Shown: positions 57,403 through 64,000 of the stretch, one piece after another
Numbering within the stretch: the first letter of the stretch is position 1
Layout: each line of letters starts with the position of its first letter
Origin: Saccharospirillum impatiens DSM 12546
GTDB taxonomy: Bacteria > Pseudomonadota > Gammaproteobacteria > Pseudomonadales > Natronospirillaceae
NCBI RefSeq assembly: GCF_000423605.1
Contig: NZ_AUIH01000014.1
Span: 39,014 to 103,013, forward strand
DNA length: 64,000 nt
Reading direction: 5' to 3'
The notes under the pieces: model-generated
What the model was told of the DNA's origin: nothing
Seen by the model: only the letters and a program-made list of their open reading frames with translations
Database searches by the model: none
Program-made: the position numbers and the translations under genes

Positions 57403-57421
57403 AGGGCGGCCACTGGCCGCC
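57403..57421 (+). terminator. Hairpin between proX and proW
   Basis: GGGCGGCC, short loop, GGCCGCCC followed by TTTCT: a strong stem with a short T-stretch, 27 bases past the proX stop. Position between the binding protein and the permease suggests partial termination or mRNA protection, giving more ProX than ProWV. Confidence 0.55.
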
Positions 57422-57532
57422 CTTTCTCCCTCCTGACGGCATACGGGGCTGACTGAAAACCGACGGCAATAACAGGCCGAGCAGGTTTTCAGACAGATCT
57501 GTTTGCCGCATTACCACAGGTAAACCACGATC

Positions 57533-58570
57533 ATGGCAGTATACGATTCCGTGTTTTCCGGTCTGGGCCTGAGCGACTGGTGCGACAAGACAGAACAGGA
57601 TGGCCCTATGTCGATGGCCGACCTGATGAACCAGAGCAGCGGTGCCGGTGATGATGCCCAGACCTCGATCTGGGATGCACCCTTTCCCTCAATGGATGCC
57701 CTCAATGACGCCTGCGGCTCATTTCCGCAATCGCGCAGCCTGACCAAAGGGCTCGAAGAGGGGTTCCTCGGCGTTAAAGATTCGATGAGTATCGTCCTCG
57801 ACCCGATTACCCAACCCTTAAGCTGGCTACTGGACGGTGCCCTCTTCACCATGCTGTCGACACCCTGGTGGATCGTCATTCCCATGTTGCTGCTGGTCGT
57901 CCGGCTGGTCACCCAGTCGTGGAAACTGGTCGCCTTCGTCGGTGTTTGTTTGTCGGGCCTGGCCTTCATTGACCACTACGACTACGCCATGCAGACGCTC
58001 TCGATCATCTTTGTGTGCGCGTTCATTTGCGTGTTGCTCGGGGTACCTATCGGGATTGCGATGTCACGCAGTAATACGTTGCAGCGAGCGGCCATACCCG
58101 TGCTCGATATGCTGCAGACGCTACCGCCCTTTGTGTATCTGATCCCGTTGATCTTTCTGTTCAGTGTGACGGAATCTAAGCTCTATGGCATCGCCATTAT
58201 TCTGTACGCCATTGTCCCGGTGATTCGACTGACCAACCTTGGCATTCGTCTGGTCGACAAAGACATTATTGAAGCCGCCGATGCATTCGGCATGACCGAC
58301 CGGCAGAAACTCTACAAGGTACAAATTCCGCTCGCACTGCCCAACATCATGGCGGGTGTTAACCAGACCATCATGATGAGTCTGGCCATGGTAGTCATTG
58401 CGTCTCTGGTCAGTGCACCGGGTCTGGGTGTTCTGGTGCTACGGGGTATCCGAAATCTGGAACTGGGCGTGGGCCTCGTGGCCGGGCTGGGTATTGTGGT
58501 GCTTGCGGTAATACTGGACCGGGTGACCAAAGCATCGCTGGCACGCATTGATTCATCGAGAAAGGATTGA
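57533..58570 (+). CDS. proW: Glycine betaine/proline ABC transporter permease ProW
   Basis: 345 residues with an about 100-residue hydrophilic N-terminal extension as in ProW, then six to seven hydrophobic helices. The EAA loop EAADAFGMTDRQKLYKVQIP (about 243-262) and SLVSAPGLGVLVLRGI are typical. Moves betaine or proline across the inner membrane with ProV. Ends ten bases before proV. Confidence 0.93.
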   Translation: MAVYDSVFSGLGLSDWCDKTEQDGPMSMADLMNQSSGAGDDAQTSIWDAPFPSMDALNDACGSFPQSRSLTKGLEEGFLGVKDSMSIVLDPITQPLSWLLDGALFTMLSTPWWIVIPMLLLVVRLVTQSWKLVAFVGVCLSGLAFIDHYDYAMQTLSIIFVCAFICVLLGVPIGIAMSRSNTLQRAAIPVLDMLQTLPPFVYLIPLIFLFSVTESKLYGIAIILYAIVPVIRLTNLGIRLVDKDIIEAADAFGMTDRQKLYKVQIPLALPNIMAGVNQTIMMSLAMVVIASLVSAPGLGVLVLRGIRNLELGVGLVAGLGIVVLAVILDRVTKASLARIDSSRKD

Positions 58571-58580
58571 GGGCCGCTGT

Positions 58581-59639
58581 ATGAGTAATAACCCCGTTAG
58601 AATCTCGATTCGCGAATTGTACAAAATATTCGGTGCAGACCCGCAGGGCGCCCTGCAACACGTCAAAGACGGCATGGGCAAGGTGGATCTTCTCGACCAG
58701 CACGGGCATGTACTTGGGCTTCACGACATCAACGTCGACATGCGCGAAGGTGAAATCACCGTCATCATGGGGTTGTCAGGCTCAGGGAAATCGACGCTGA
58801 TCCGCCACCTTAACCGCCTGATCGAACCGACCTCCGGTCGCATCGAAGTCGACGGCGAAGACGTGCTCCACTACACCGACCACCAACTGCGGGATTTGCG
58901 ACGCCAGCACATGACCATGGTATTCCAGAAGTTTGCACTGCTGCCGCACTGGACCGTTCTTGATAACGCGGGTATGGCCTTGGCAACCCGTGGCTTTGAG
59001 CGACACGAGTACGAAGAAGAAGCGACAAAGTGGCTCGCCCGTGTCGGGCTGGAGGGCAATGAAAACCAGTATCCTCATGAACTGTCCGGCGGCATGCAAC
59101 AACGGGTGGGCATCGCCCGGGCACTCACCTCAAACGCCCCCATCATGCTGATGGACGAAGCCTTCTCGGCACTCGACCCGCTGATCAGGACCGACATGCA
59201 GGATTTGCTGATCGAACTGCAGCAAGAGTTGAAAAAAACCGTTGTGTTCATTACGCACGATCTGGATGAAGCCCTTAAACTGGCCGACCACCTGGTCATT
59301 CTGAAAGAAGGCAGTGTCGTGCAACAGGGTGAACCTCAGGATATCCTGATGAACCCCAATGACCCTTACATCATCGACTTCATCAGCGACATAAACCGCG
59401 CTCGCGTGTTGCGCGTTCGGTCAGTGATGGACGAAACACAGGACATTGCAACAGACTGCGCCGGAGACGTTGATGCCAACGACAACCTGGAATCCGTCAT
59501 CGCACGTTCAGGTGGGGAAACCTCGTACCGGTATCGGGTCATGCAGGATGGTGAACCGGTTGGCATGCTCAGCATGAAGCGACTGGTGCGCGCCCTGGTA
59601 CCGACCGATGCCAGCCAGGAACGCAACAACGCCCGATAA
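58581..59639 (+). CDS. proV: Glycine betaine/proline ABC transporter ATP-binding protein ProV
   Basis: About 352 residues from the ATG at 58581 (GAGG upstream). Walker A GLSGSGKST, signature LSGGMQQRVGIARAL, Walker B ILMDEAFSALDP, switch ITHDLDEA. The N-terminal KIFGADPQGALQHVKDGMGK and C-terminal regulatory part (partial CBS-like segment near 300-345, YRYRVMQDGEPVGML) fit ProV. Third gene of the operon and followed by a terminator. Confidence 0.95.
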   Translation: MSNNPVRISIRELYKIFGADPQGALQHVKDGMGKVDLLDQHGHVLGLHDINVDMREGEITVIMGLSGSGKSTLIRHLNRLIEPTSGRIEVDGEDVLHYTDHQLRDLRRQHMTMVFQKFALLPHWTVLDNAGMALATRGFERHEYEEEATKWLARVGLEGNENQYPHELSGGMQQRVGIARALTSNAPIMLMDEAFSALDPLIRTDMQDLLIELQQELKKTVVFITHDLDEALKLADHLVILKEGSVVQQGEPQDILMNPNDPYIIDFISDINRARVLRVRSVMDETQDIATDCAGDVDANDNLESVIARSGGETSYRYRVMQDGEPVGMLSMKRLVRALVPTDASQERNNAR

Positions 59640-59650
59640 AGAACGATCGA

Positions 59651-59720
59651 GCTCACCGAGTGTTGCCCTTCGTTGGCACTGGACGACCGTTTCAACGAAG
59701 GGCAAGCAGGCGAGCTTTTT
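59651..59720 (+). terminator. Rho-independent terminator after proV
   Basis: TTGCCCTTCGTTG (59663-59675) and CAACGAAGGGCAA (59693-59705) pair perfectly over 13 bases; outer GCTC.CC / GG.GAGC extends the stem, and TTTTT follows (59716-59720). Lies between convergent proV and the SulP gene, so it may serve both. Confidence 0.75.
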
Positions 59721-59729
59721 AACAGCCGG

Positions 59730-61379
59730 TTAAACCCGATGAATCGCCTCAGCAGCCAAGCGCAGTGCTTCCAGCCGGGAGCCACACAGGTGCTCAGCCG
59801 GGATCATGTCAAAAACGCCCACGCCTTCCAAAAACCTCGACGTTTCCTGAGCTGGCCGAACAATAAACACTTGCTTACCGGCTTCAAGCGCATCAATTAA
59901 CGCGTTCTCAATCGCCAGCGACACGGTGGCATCTACCAGTGGGACGTCACTGATATCAACCACCATAGCCGTGCAATTCATGACCGCATTATGTTCGCGG
60001 GCAATGGCTTTGGAGACGCCAAAGATCATCGGGCCGCTCAGGTACAGCAACAACAGTTTGCCGTGCGCGTCATCGAGCAACTGCTTTTCTTCCCCGTTGA
60101 GGGCAATGGCGTCATCGGAGTCGGTGATGGTTTTGATGTTTCGGGATTGCTCGCGGCTGAGTCGCTCAATGGTGATGATGTTGGCGATGAACACGCCCAG
60201 CCCAACGGCCACAATCAAATCAAAAAAGACGGTAAAGAACATCACCCCGTACATGATAAAAGTCGCGTTCCACGACACCCGGTGAGCGCGCTTAACAAAA
60301 CTCCAGTCCAGAATGTTGATACCCACCCGCACAGCGATACCCGCCAACACGGCCAATGGAATACTCTCGGTTAATCGGGCGGCGCCAAGAATCACCACCA
60401 TCAGCGTCACCGCTCGCATCACACCCGACAGCGCCGAACGCGCCCCGGTTTGAATGTTCACGACCGTGCCCATCGTCGCACCGGCACCGGGTAGCCCGCC
60501 AAACAGACCCGAGACCAGGTTACCAATGCCCTGCCCGACCAGCTCTTTATCGGATTTGTGTTCCTGGCGAGTGAGGCTATCGGCGATAACAGCGGTTAGT
60601 AGCGCATCGATACAACCGAGTGTACCCAGCACCAGCGCATCGACGACCATGGCATTCCACTGATCCCAACTGAAGGTGGGAACCACCAAAGAGGGCAAAC
60701 CCAGATCGATCTCACCGATCCGCCGTACCTCAAAAAAGCCAAGCACGGTTAACGAGAACAGCGTGCCCGCAACCAGCGCGATGAGCTGGGCAGGCACATA
60801 ACGAGTCCAGCGCTTTGGCGCGTAGAACAAAATGCCGATGGTAACCGCACCCAGAATGAACTCGACGGGTTTAATGCTGCCCAGCATGCCTGGTAATGCG
60901 GCCAGGGTACCGGTTACACCTCCCGGCGGGCTCGGGTGGCCGAGAAACGGCGCTAACTGCAGGATAACCAGAATAATGCCGATGCCCGACATAAACCCCG
61001 AAATGACGCTGTAGGGCATCAGGGTGATGTATTTACCGAGTTTCAGGGCGCCCAGCGCAATCTGGAACAGACCCGCCATCATCACCACGGTGAAGGCCAT
61101 GGCTCTGCCATTTTCCGGGTTGTCGGCAATCAGCGTGGTTAGCACAGCAGTCATTACCACGGTCATCGGCCCGGTGGGCTCGGAGATCAGCGTGGATGTG
61201 CCGCCAAACAGCGCCGCAAACAACCCCACCAGAACCGCACCATACAGGCCCGCTTCAGCGCCTGCGCCAGAGGCGACGCCAAAGGCCAGCGCCATGGGCA
61301 AGGAAACCACCGCTGCGGTCAGGCCACCGAAGAGATCGCCTTTGAGGTTGTCGAATCGAATGTCGTTGAACAGCTGCAT
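59730..61379 (-). CDS. SulP family anion transporter with STAS domain
   Basis: 549 residues: eleven to twelve hydrophobic helices, then a cytoplasmic STAS domain (about 440-545, MVVDISDVPLVDATVSLAIE). Opening LKGDLFGGLTAAVVSLPMAL and FGGTSTLISEPTGPMT are SulP features. Family members carry sulfate, bicarbonate (BicA-like) or C4-dicarboxylates; no carbonic anhydrase or sulfate gene is adjacent, so the anion is unknown. Confidence 0.92.
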   Translation of the reverse strand: MQLFNDIRFDNLKGDLFGGLTAAVVSLPMALAFGVASGAGAEAGLYGAVLVGLFAALFGGTSTLISEPTGPMTVVMTAVLTTLIADNPENGRAMAFTVVMMAGLFQIALGALKLGKYITLMPYSVISGFMSGIGIILVILQLAPFLGHPSPPGGVTGTLAALPGMLGSIKPVEFILGAVTIGILFYAPKRWTRYVPAQLIALVAGTLFSLTVLGFFEVRRIGEIDLGLPSLVVPTFSWDQWNAMVVDALVLGTLGCIDALLTAVIADSLTRQEHKSDKELVGQGIGNLVSGLFGGLPGAGATMGTVVNIQTGARSALSGVMRAVTLMVVILGAARLTESIPLAVLAGIAVRVGINILDWSFVKRAHRVSWNATFIMYGVMFFTVFFDLIVAVGLGVFIANIITIERLSREQSRNIKTITDSDDAIALNGEEKQLLDDAHGKLLLLYLSGPMIFGVSKAIAREHNAVMNCTAMVVDISDVPLVDATVSLAIENALIDALEAGKQVFIVRPAQETSRFLEGVGVFDMIPAEHLCGSRLEALRLAAEAIHRV

Positions 61380-61572
61380 GCGTTTATCAGGTCTTATCCG
61401 GTCACGTCATTGTAGGGGATGATGTTGCCTGTCGCATGTATCGATCGGTTCATTCTCCTTATCCTGCCGGTTAACAATCCGACACAAACAGGGTGATCTG
61501 GTGAGTGGATACACACAGGTACCCGGGCCGGTGTCTCCGATGGCGGCGACGGCCTGGCCAGTCCAGCCCGTG

Positions 61573-61600
61573 TTGCTATTCCGCCTTGCCAGAGTAAACT
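61573..61600 (+). promoter_or_regulatory. Candidate promoter of the leader ORF and ABC-F gene
   Basis: TTGCTA (61573-61578), 16-base spacer, TAAACT (61595-61600); four of six matches each. Would start RNA about 30 bases before the leader ORF. Confidence 0.4.
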
Positions 61601-61636
61601 ACCGTTTCACCATTCATCAGTAAAAGGAGGGCTCCG

Positions 61637-61720
61637 ATGCAAGCAATTGCAGATTCATGCGTATTAACTTACGTATATCACCTTGGAGACCCACGCTCAG
61701 CGCAAATGTGTCGTCGTTAA
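61637..61720 (+). CDS. Short leader peptide upstream of the ABC-F gene
   Basis: 27-codon ORF with an excellent ribosome site (AAAAGGAGG, six bases from ATG), better than that of the ABC-F gene. The peptide begins MQAIADS and ends SAQMCRR; the middle is VLTYVYHLGDP. It stops 76 bases before the ABC-F start, and the next bases can form an attenuator-like hairpin. ABC-F resistance genes are often controlled by ribosome stalling on such leaders. The peptide itself is not one I recognise. Confidence 0.55.
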   Translation: MQAIADSCVLTYVYHLGDPRSAQMCRR

Positions 61721-61721
61721 C

Positions 61722-61782
61722 GCACAGATTTCGCTGAAATCCGCTCCTTCCCAGTGACCATCTGTGCATCACATTCTTTTTG
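61722..61782 (+). promoter_or_regulatory. Attenuator-like hairpin between leader ORF and ABC-F gene
   Basis: GCACAGAT (61722-61729) pairs with ATCTGTGC (61760-61767), followed after six bases by TTCTTTTT. The left arm's CGCACA can instead pair with TGTGTCG inside the last codons of the leader ORF, so the two structures exclude each other and could depend on where a ribosome stalls. Confidence 0.45.
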
Positions 61783-61796
61783 CGCATGGGTGTACT

Positions 61797-63530
61797 ATGT
61801 CTCTTATATCTGTAATCGACCTTTCTTATCAAGCCGGTAGCAAACCGTTGTTTGACGGCCTTTCCCTGTCCATCAATTCGGGCGATCGCATTGGCCTGGT
61901 GGGCCACAACGGGTGTGGCAAATCGACACTGCTCAGGCTTATTCAAGGCGAACTCTCGCCAGACGCCGGGCGCATCAACCGCCAACGTGGCGTGAAAGTG
62001 GGCATCGTTGAACAGTTCCTGCCTGAATCGCTTGAGCAAGTACCTGTTCAAGACGCCGTACTGAATCAGCTAACCGAAGATCAGCGCCTAACCGAAAGCT
62101 ACCGGGTAGACGCCCTGCTCGCTCAACTGGGCTTCGAGCCGGCGTTGTTGCAGCGCCCCCTGGCAGCCCTCAGTGGTGGCCAGAAGAACCTGGTTCTGTT
62201 TGCTCGCGCCGTCATTCAGGAGCCCGAGTTGTTGCTGCTGGATGAACCGGGCAACCACATGGATTCAAAAGCCATGTACTTCCTGAAGCGCTACCTCAGC
62301 TTACCCGAGGTGCCCGCCTTTCTGATGATCTCCCACGACCGGGACTTACTCGATTCAGTTTGCAAGCAAACGATCTGGCTGCGTGATGAACGCGCCTATG
62401 ATTTTTCAGTCGCCTACTCAGACTCCAGAATTGCCCTGCAAGATCTGGACGAAGCGGCGCAGAAGACACGTGACGCCGAAGAAAAAGAGCTGGATAAACT
62501 GCGCGTCAGTGCAAAGCGTTTTGCCTTGTGGGGAAAAATTCACGACAACGAAAAATTCGCCCGAAAAGCGAAATCGATCGAAAAACGAATCGATAAACTC
62601 GAAGACGACGTCACCTTCGTGTCGCAAGGCTCAGGGCTATCGCTGACCATAGACCCGGACTTTCTAAAGACTAAGCAAGTGTTCGTGTTTGAACAAGAAA
62701 CCATACACAGCCCCGACGACCGGCCCCTGTTTTCCATAGCAGACCTTAACTTTCGGCCAGGAGACCGAATTGCCCTGCTGGGCATTAACGGCAGTGGCAA
62801 GTCCAGTTGCATTGAAGCGCTCATGAGAACCTACCGAACCGAGATTGGCGAGCAGACCCGTACCCGGTTTAACCCAAATGTGAAGATTGGCTACTTTGAC
62901 CAGGAACTGGCTCAGTTCAATGAACCCATCGGCATTGCTGACTGGGTGCGCCAGAACAGCACGGCCGGCGAAGAGTCGATAAAGCGCGCTCTGATTCAGT
63001 GGGGGTTCCCCTACCTGGAGCAAAACCGACAAGTGAACGTGCTCAGTGGTGGCGAAAAAGCACGCATCCTGCTGATGACGTTCCAACTGGATCAACCCAA
63101 CTTCCTGATCATGGATGAACCCACCAACCACATCGACTTGCAAGGGAAAGAAACACTGGAAGAAGACCTGAAACAACACGGCCTCTCGCTGTTGTTTACC
63201 TCCCACGATCAACGATTTATCGAGAACGTGGCGACCCGGTATTGGTGGATTCACAACGGCGTTTTGGTAGAAGTTCATGATCCCTCGGGCTACTTCCAGA
63301 GCATGAACAGCCTGCCTGACCCAGATTCAAGTGTTGAGCAAACCCGGACCGTCACCTCGACTGAAGCAACCGTACCAAACGTGGAATCCGACGAAGAACG
63401 GCTACTCAGCAGAATCGTTGAACTGGAGGACCTACTGAAACAGGACCAGGACAGAAAACCGAAGTTTCAGAAGCCCAAAAAACAGGAAGAATGGCGACTG
63501 GAGCTGGCTATGTTGAATGATTCCATGTGA
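61797..63530 (+). CDS. ABC-F family ATPase (ribosome-associated or antibiotic-protection type)
   Basis: About 577 residues, no membrane domain. Two ABC modules: GHNGCGKST, LSGGQKNLVLFARA, LLLLDEPGNHMD in the first; GINGSGKSS, LSGGEKARILLM, LIMDEPTNHID in the second. A charged interdomain linker (about 200-290) and a C-terminal coiled segment are present. ABC-F proteins bind the ribosomal E site to rescue stalled or drug-bound ribosomes. Which subgroup is not clear from sequence alone. ATG at 61797 is chosen over an in-frame GTG at 61764, which overlaps the hairpin. Confidence 0.9.
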   Translation: MSLISVIDLSYQAGSKPLFDGLSLSINSGDRIGLVGHNGCGKSTLLRLIQGELSPDAGRINRQRGVKVGIVEQFLPESLEQVPVQDAVLNQLTEDQRLTESYRVDALLAQLGFEPALLQRPLAALSGGQKNLVLFARAVIQEPELLLLDEPGNHMDSKAMYFLKRYLSLPEVPAFLMISHDRDLLDSVCKQTIWLRDERAYDFSVAYSDSRIALQDLDEAAQKTRDAEEKELDKLRVSAKRFALWGKIHDNEKFARKAKSIEKRIDKLEDDVTFVSQGSGLSLTIDPDFLKTKQVFVFEQETIHSPDDRPLFSIADLNFRPGDRIALLGINGSGKSSCIEALMRTYRTEIGEQTRTRFNPNVKIGYFDQELAQFNEPIGIADWVRQNSTAGEESIKRALIQWGFPYLEQNRQVNVLSGGEKARILLMTFQLDQPNFLIMDEPTNHIDLQGKETLEEDLKQHGLSLLFTSHDQRFIENVATRYWWIHNGVLVEVHDPSGYFQSMNSLPDPDSSVEQTRTVTSTEATVPNVESDEERLLSRIVELEDLLKQDQDRKPKFQKPKKQEEWRLELAMLNDSM

Positions 63531-63580
63531 CATTGCCATTTGTTGATGCGTCACCTATCGAAGCAACTAACACCAGACTT

Positions 63581-63627
63581 ATTCGGAAGGTAAAGCCATT
63601 ATTAGGAAAATGAGCTTCCTTCCGAAT
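63581..63627 (+). terminator. Inverted repeat after the ABC-F gene
   Basis: ATTCGGAAGG (63581-63590) pairs perfectly with CCTTCCGAAT (63618-63627), 50 bases past the stop. No T-run, so a weak terminator or mRNA end. Confidence 0.4.
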
Positions 63628-63677
63628 TCAATCCAATCCAATCCAGGCTGATGATGCTATAGAGCGGGTGTCTTTAG

Positions 63678-64000
63678 CAGGCTGTTGAAATAGACCGATA
63701 TTTTTCCATCAATCCGCTCGGGTAAGGCAATTTCAAGGGGATTTCAGCATTTGGGTCGGGTTCAATCGTCCCTTTTTACCCGAGATCCGGGATTTCCCGG
63801 GCTGTCGGGCACCCATCAGGCGCACCTCCCCTGTATATTGACCATTCGCCTCAGATTCCAGCCTATGAAGGTGAGGTTCAGTACCTGATTGGCCTTATCC
63901 AACCCTCGAACCATGATCTGGCGAATTGGACCGACGGTCTTGCCCCAACCGAAGGGTTCTTCGACTCGTTTCCTGACCTTCATGCTTGCCTGATAGCCTG
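63678..64000 (-). mobile_element. Right-edge insertion sequence, partial
   Basis: From about 63678 the sequence is the end of an insertion sequence that runs off the window. The end motif CAGGCTGTTGAAA lies at 63678-63690, and the transposase C-terminus starts inside. The boundary is approximate because the other end and target duplication are not visible. Confidence 0.65.
63816..64000 (-). CDS. IS5-like DDE transposase, C-terminal part
   Basis: The last 61 codons are visible, running off the right edge: RKRVEEPFGWGKTVGPIRQI, then MVRGLDKANQVLNLTF and IGWNLRRMVNIQGRCA before TGA. The (K/R)xxVEExFGWxKT motif with the catalytic Glu, and NLxRM near the end, are features of IS5-type DDE transposases. 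Stop at 63816. Confidence 0.85.
   Translation of the reverse strand, partial: GYQASMKVRKRVEEPFGWGKTVGPIRQIMVRGLDKANQVLNLTFIGWNLRRMVNIQGRCA

Noticed and set aside
63628..63645. Short direct repeats of AATCC
   Set aside because: Only three units of five bases; too short to be a CRISPR or meaningful tandem array.

Overview
The window reads as a chromosomal segment of a gammaproteobacterium, most like a marine or salt-tolerant member of the Oceanospirillales (a Saccharospirillum/Reinekea-type genome would fit; this is inferred from gene content, not proven). The main anchor is the block mnmG-rsmG-parA-parB-atpIBEFHAGDC on the minus strand (about 10.2-21.9 kb), the order usual near the chromosome origin of Pseudomonas-like bacteria. 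The usual neighbours (mnmE upstream of mnmG, glmS downstream of atpC) are missing and palindromic repeats sit at both breakpoints.

Layout. 0-10 kb: rmuC, a pseudouridine synthase with an SRPBCC protein, a kinase-fold protein whose motifs appear in circularly permuted order, a membrane GGDEF/EAL protein, a di-iron fatty-acid-hydroxylase-type enzyme, and EamA plus YhhN membrane proteins. 10-22 kb: ATP synthase, ParAB and tRNA/rRNA modification genes. 22-30 kb: a minus-strand amine or amino-acid catabolic cluster (ornithine-cyclodeaminase-like, DadA-like oxidase, PuuA-type glutamine synthetase, aldehyde dehydrogenase, iron alcohol dehydrogenase) with an AraC-type regulator just upstream. 30-36 kb: an exported protein, a hybrid histidine kinase with an eroded ATP-binding domain, an NlpC/P60 lipoprotein, an orphan amino-acid-binding protein and a LEA-type lipoprotein. 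36.8-40.6 kb: a two-gene mannoside unit (GH2 beta-mannosidase plus AGE-family isomerase). 40.6-56 kb: an accessory stretch rich in efflux pumps (two MFS, DMT, MATE), small enzymes, and broken or truncated genes (LysR, a secreted-protein tail, a beta-propeller tail). 56-61.4 kb: a ProXWV betaine/proline ABC transporter and a SulP anion transporter. 61.5-63.6 kb: an ABC-F ATPase preceded by a small leader ORF and an attenuator-like hairpin. The right edge enters an insertion sequence whose transposase C-terminus is read on the minus strand.

The most unusual signals are (1) five long palindromic intergenic elements (E1-E5, all between 1.5 and 25.4 kb) that share a core built on the loop ATGGAT and the box CCTAGGCTCCATGGA while their arms covary; (2) the permuted kinase-fold gene at 2961-3911; (3) the leader ORF/attenuator in front of the ABC-F gene; (4) a tandem pair of REPIN-like repeats whose GTAG head supplies a stop codon; and (5) a histidine kinase that has lost its ATP-binding motifs. 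No tRNA, rRNA or CRISPR array was seen.
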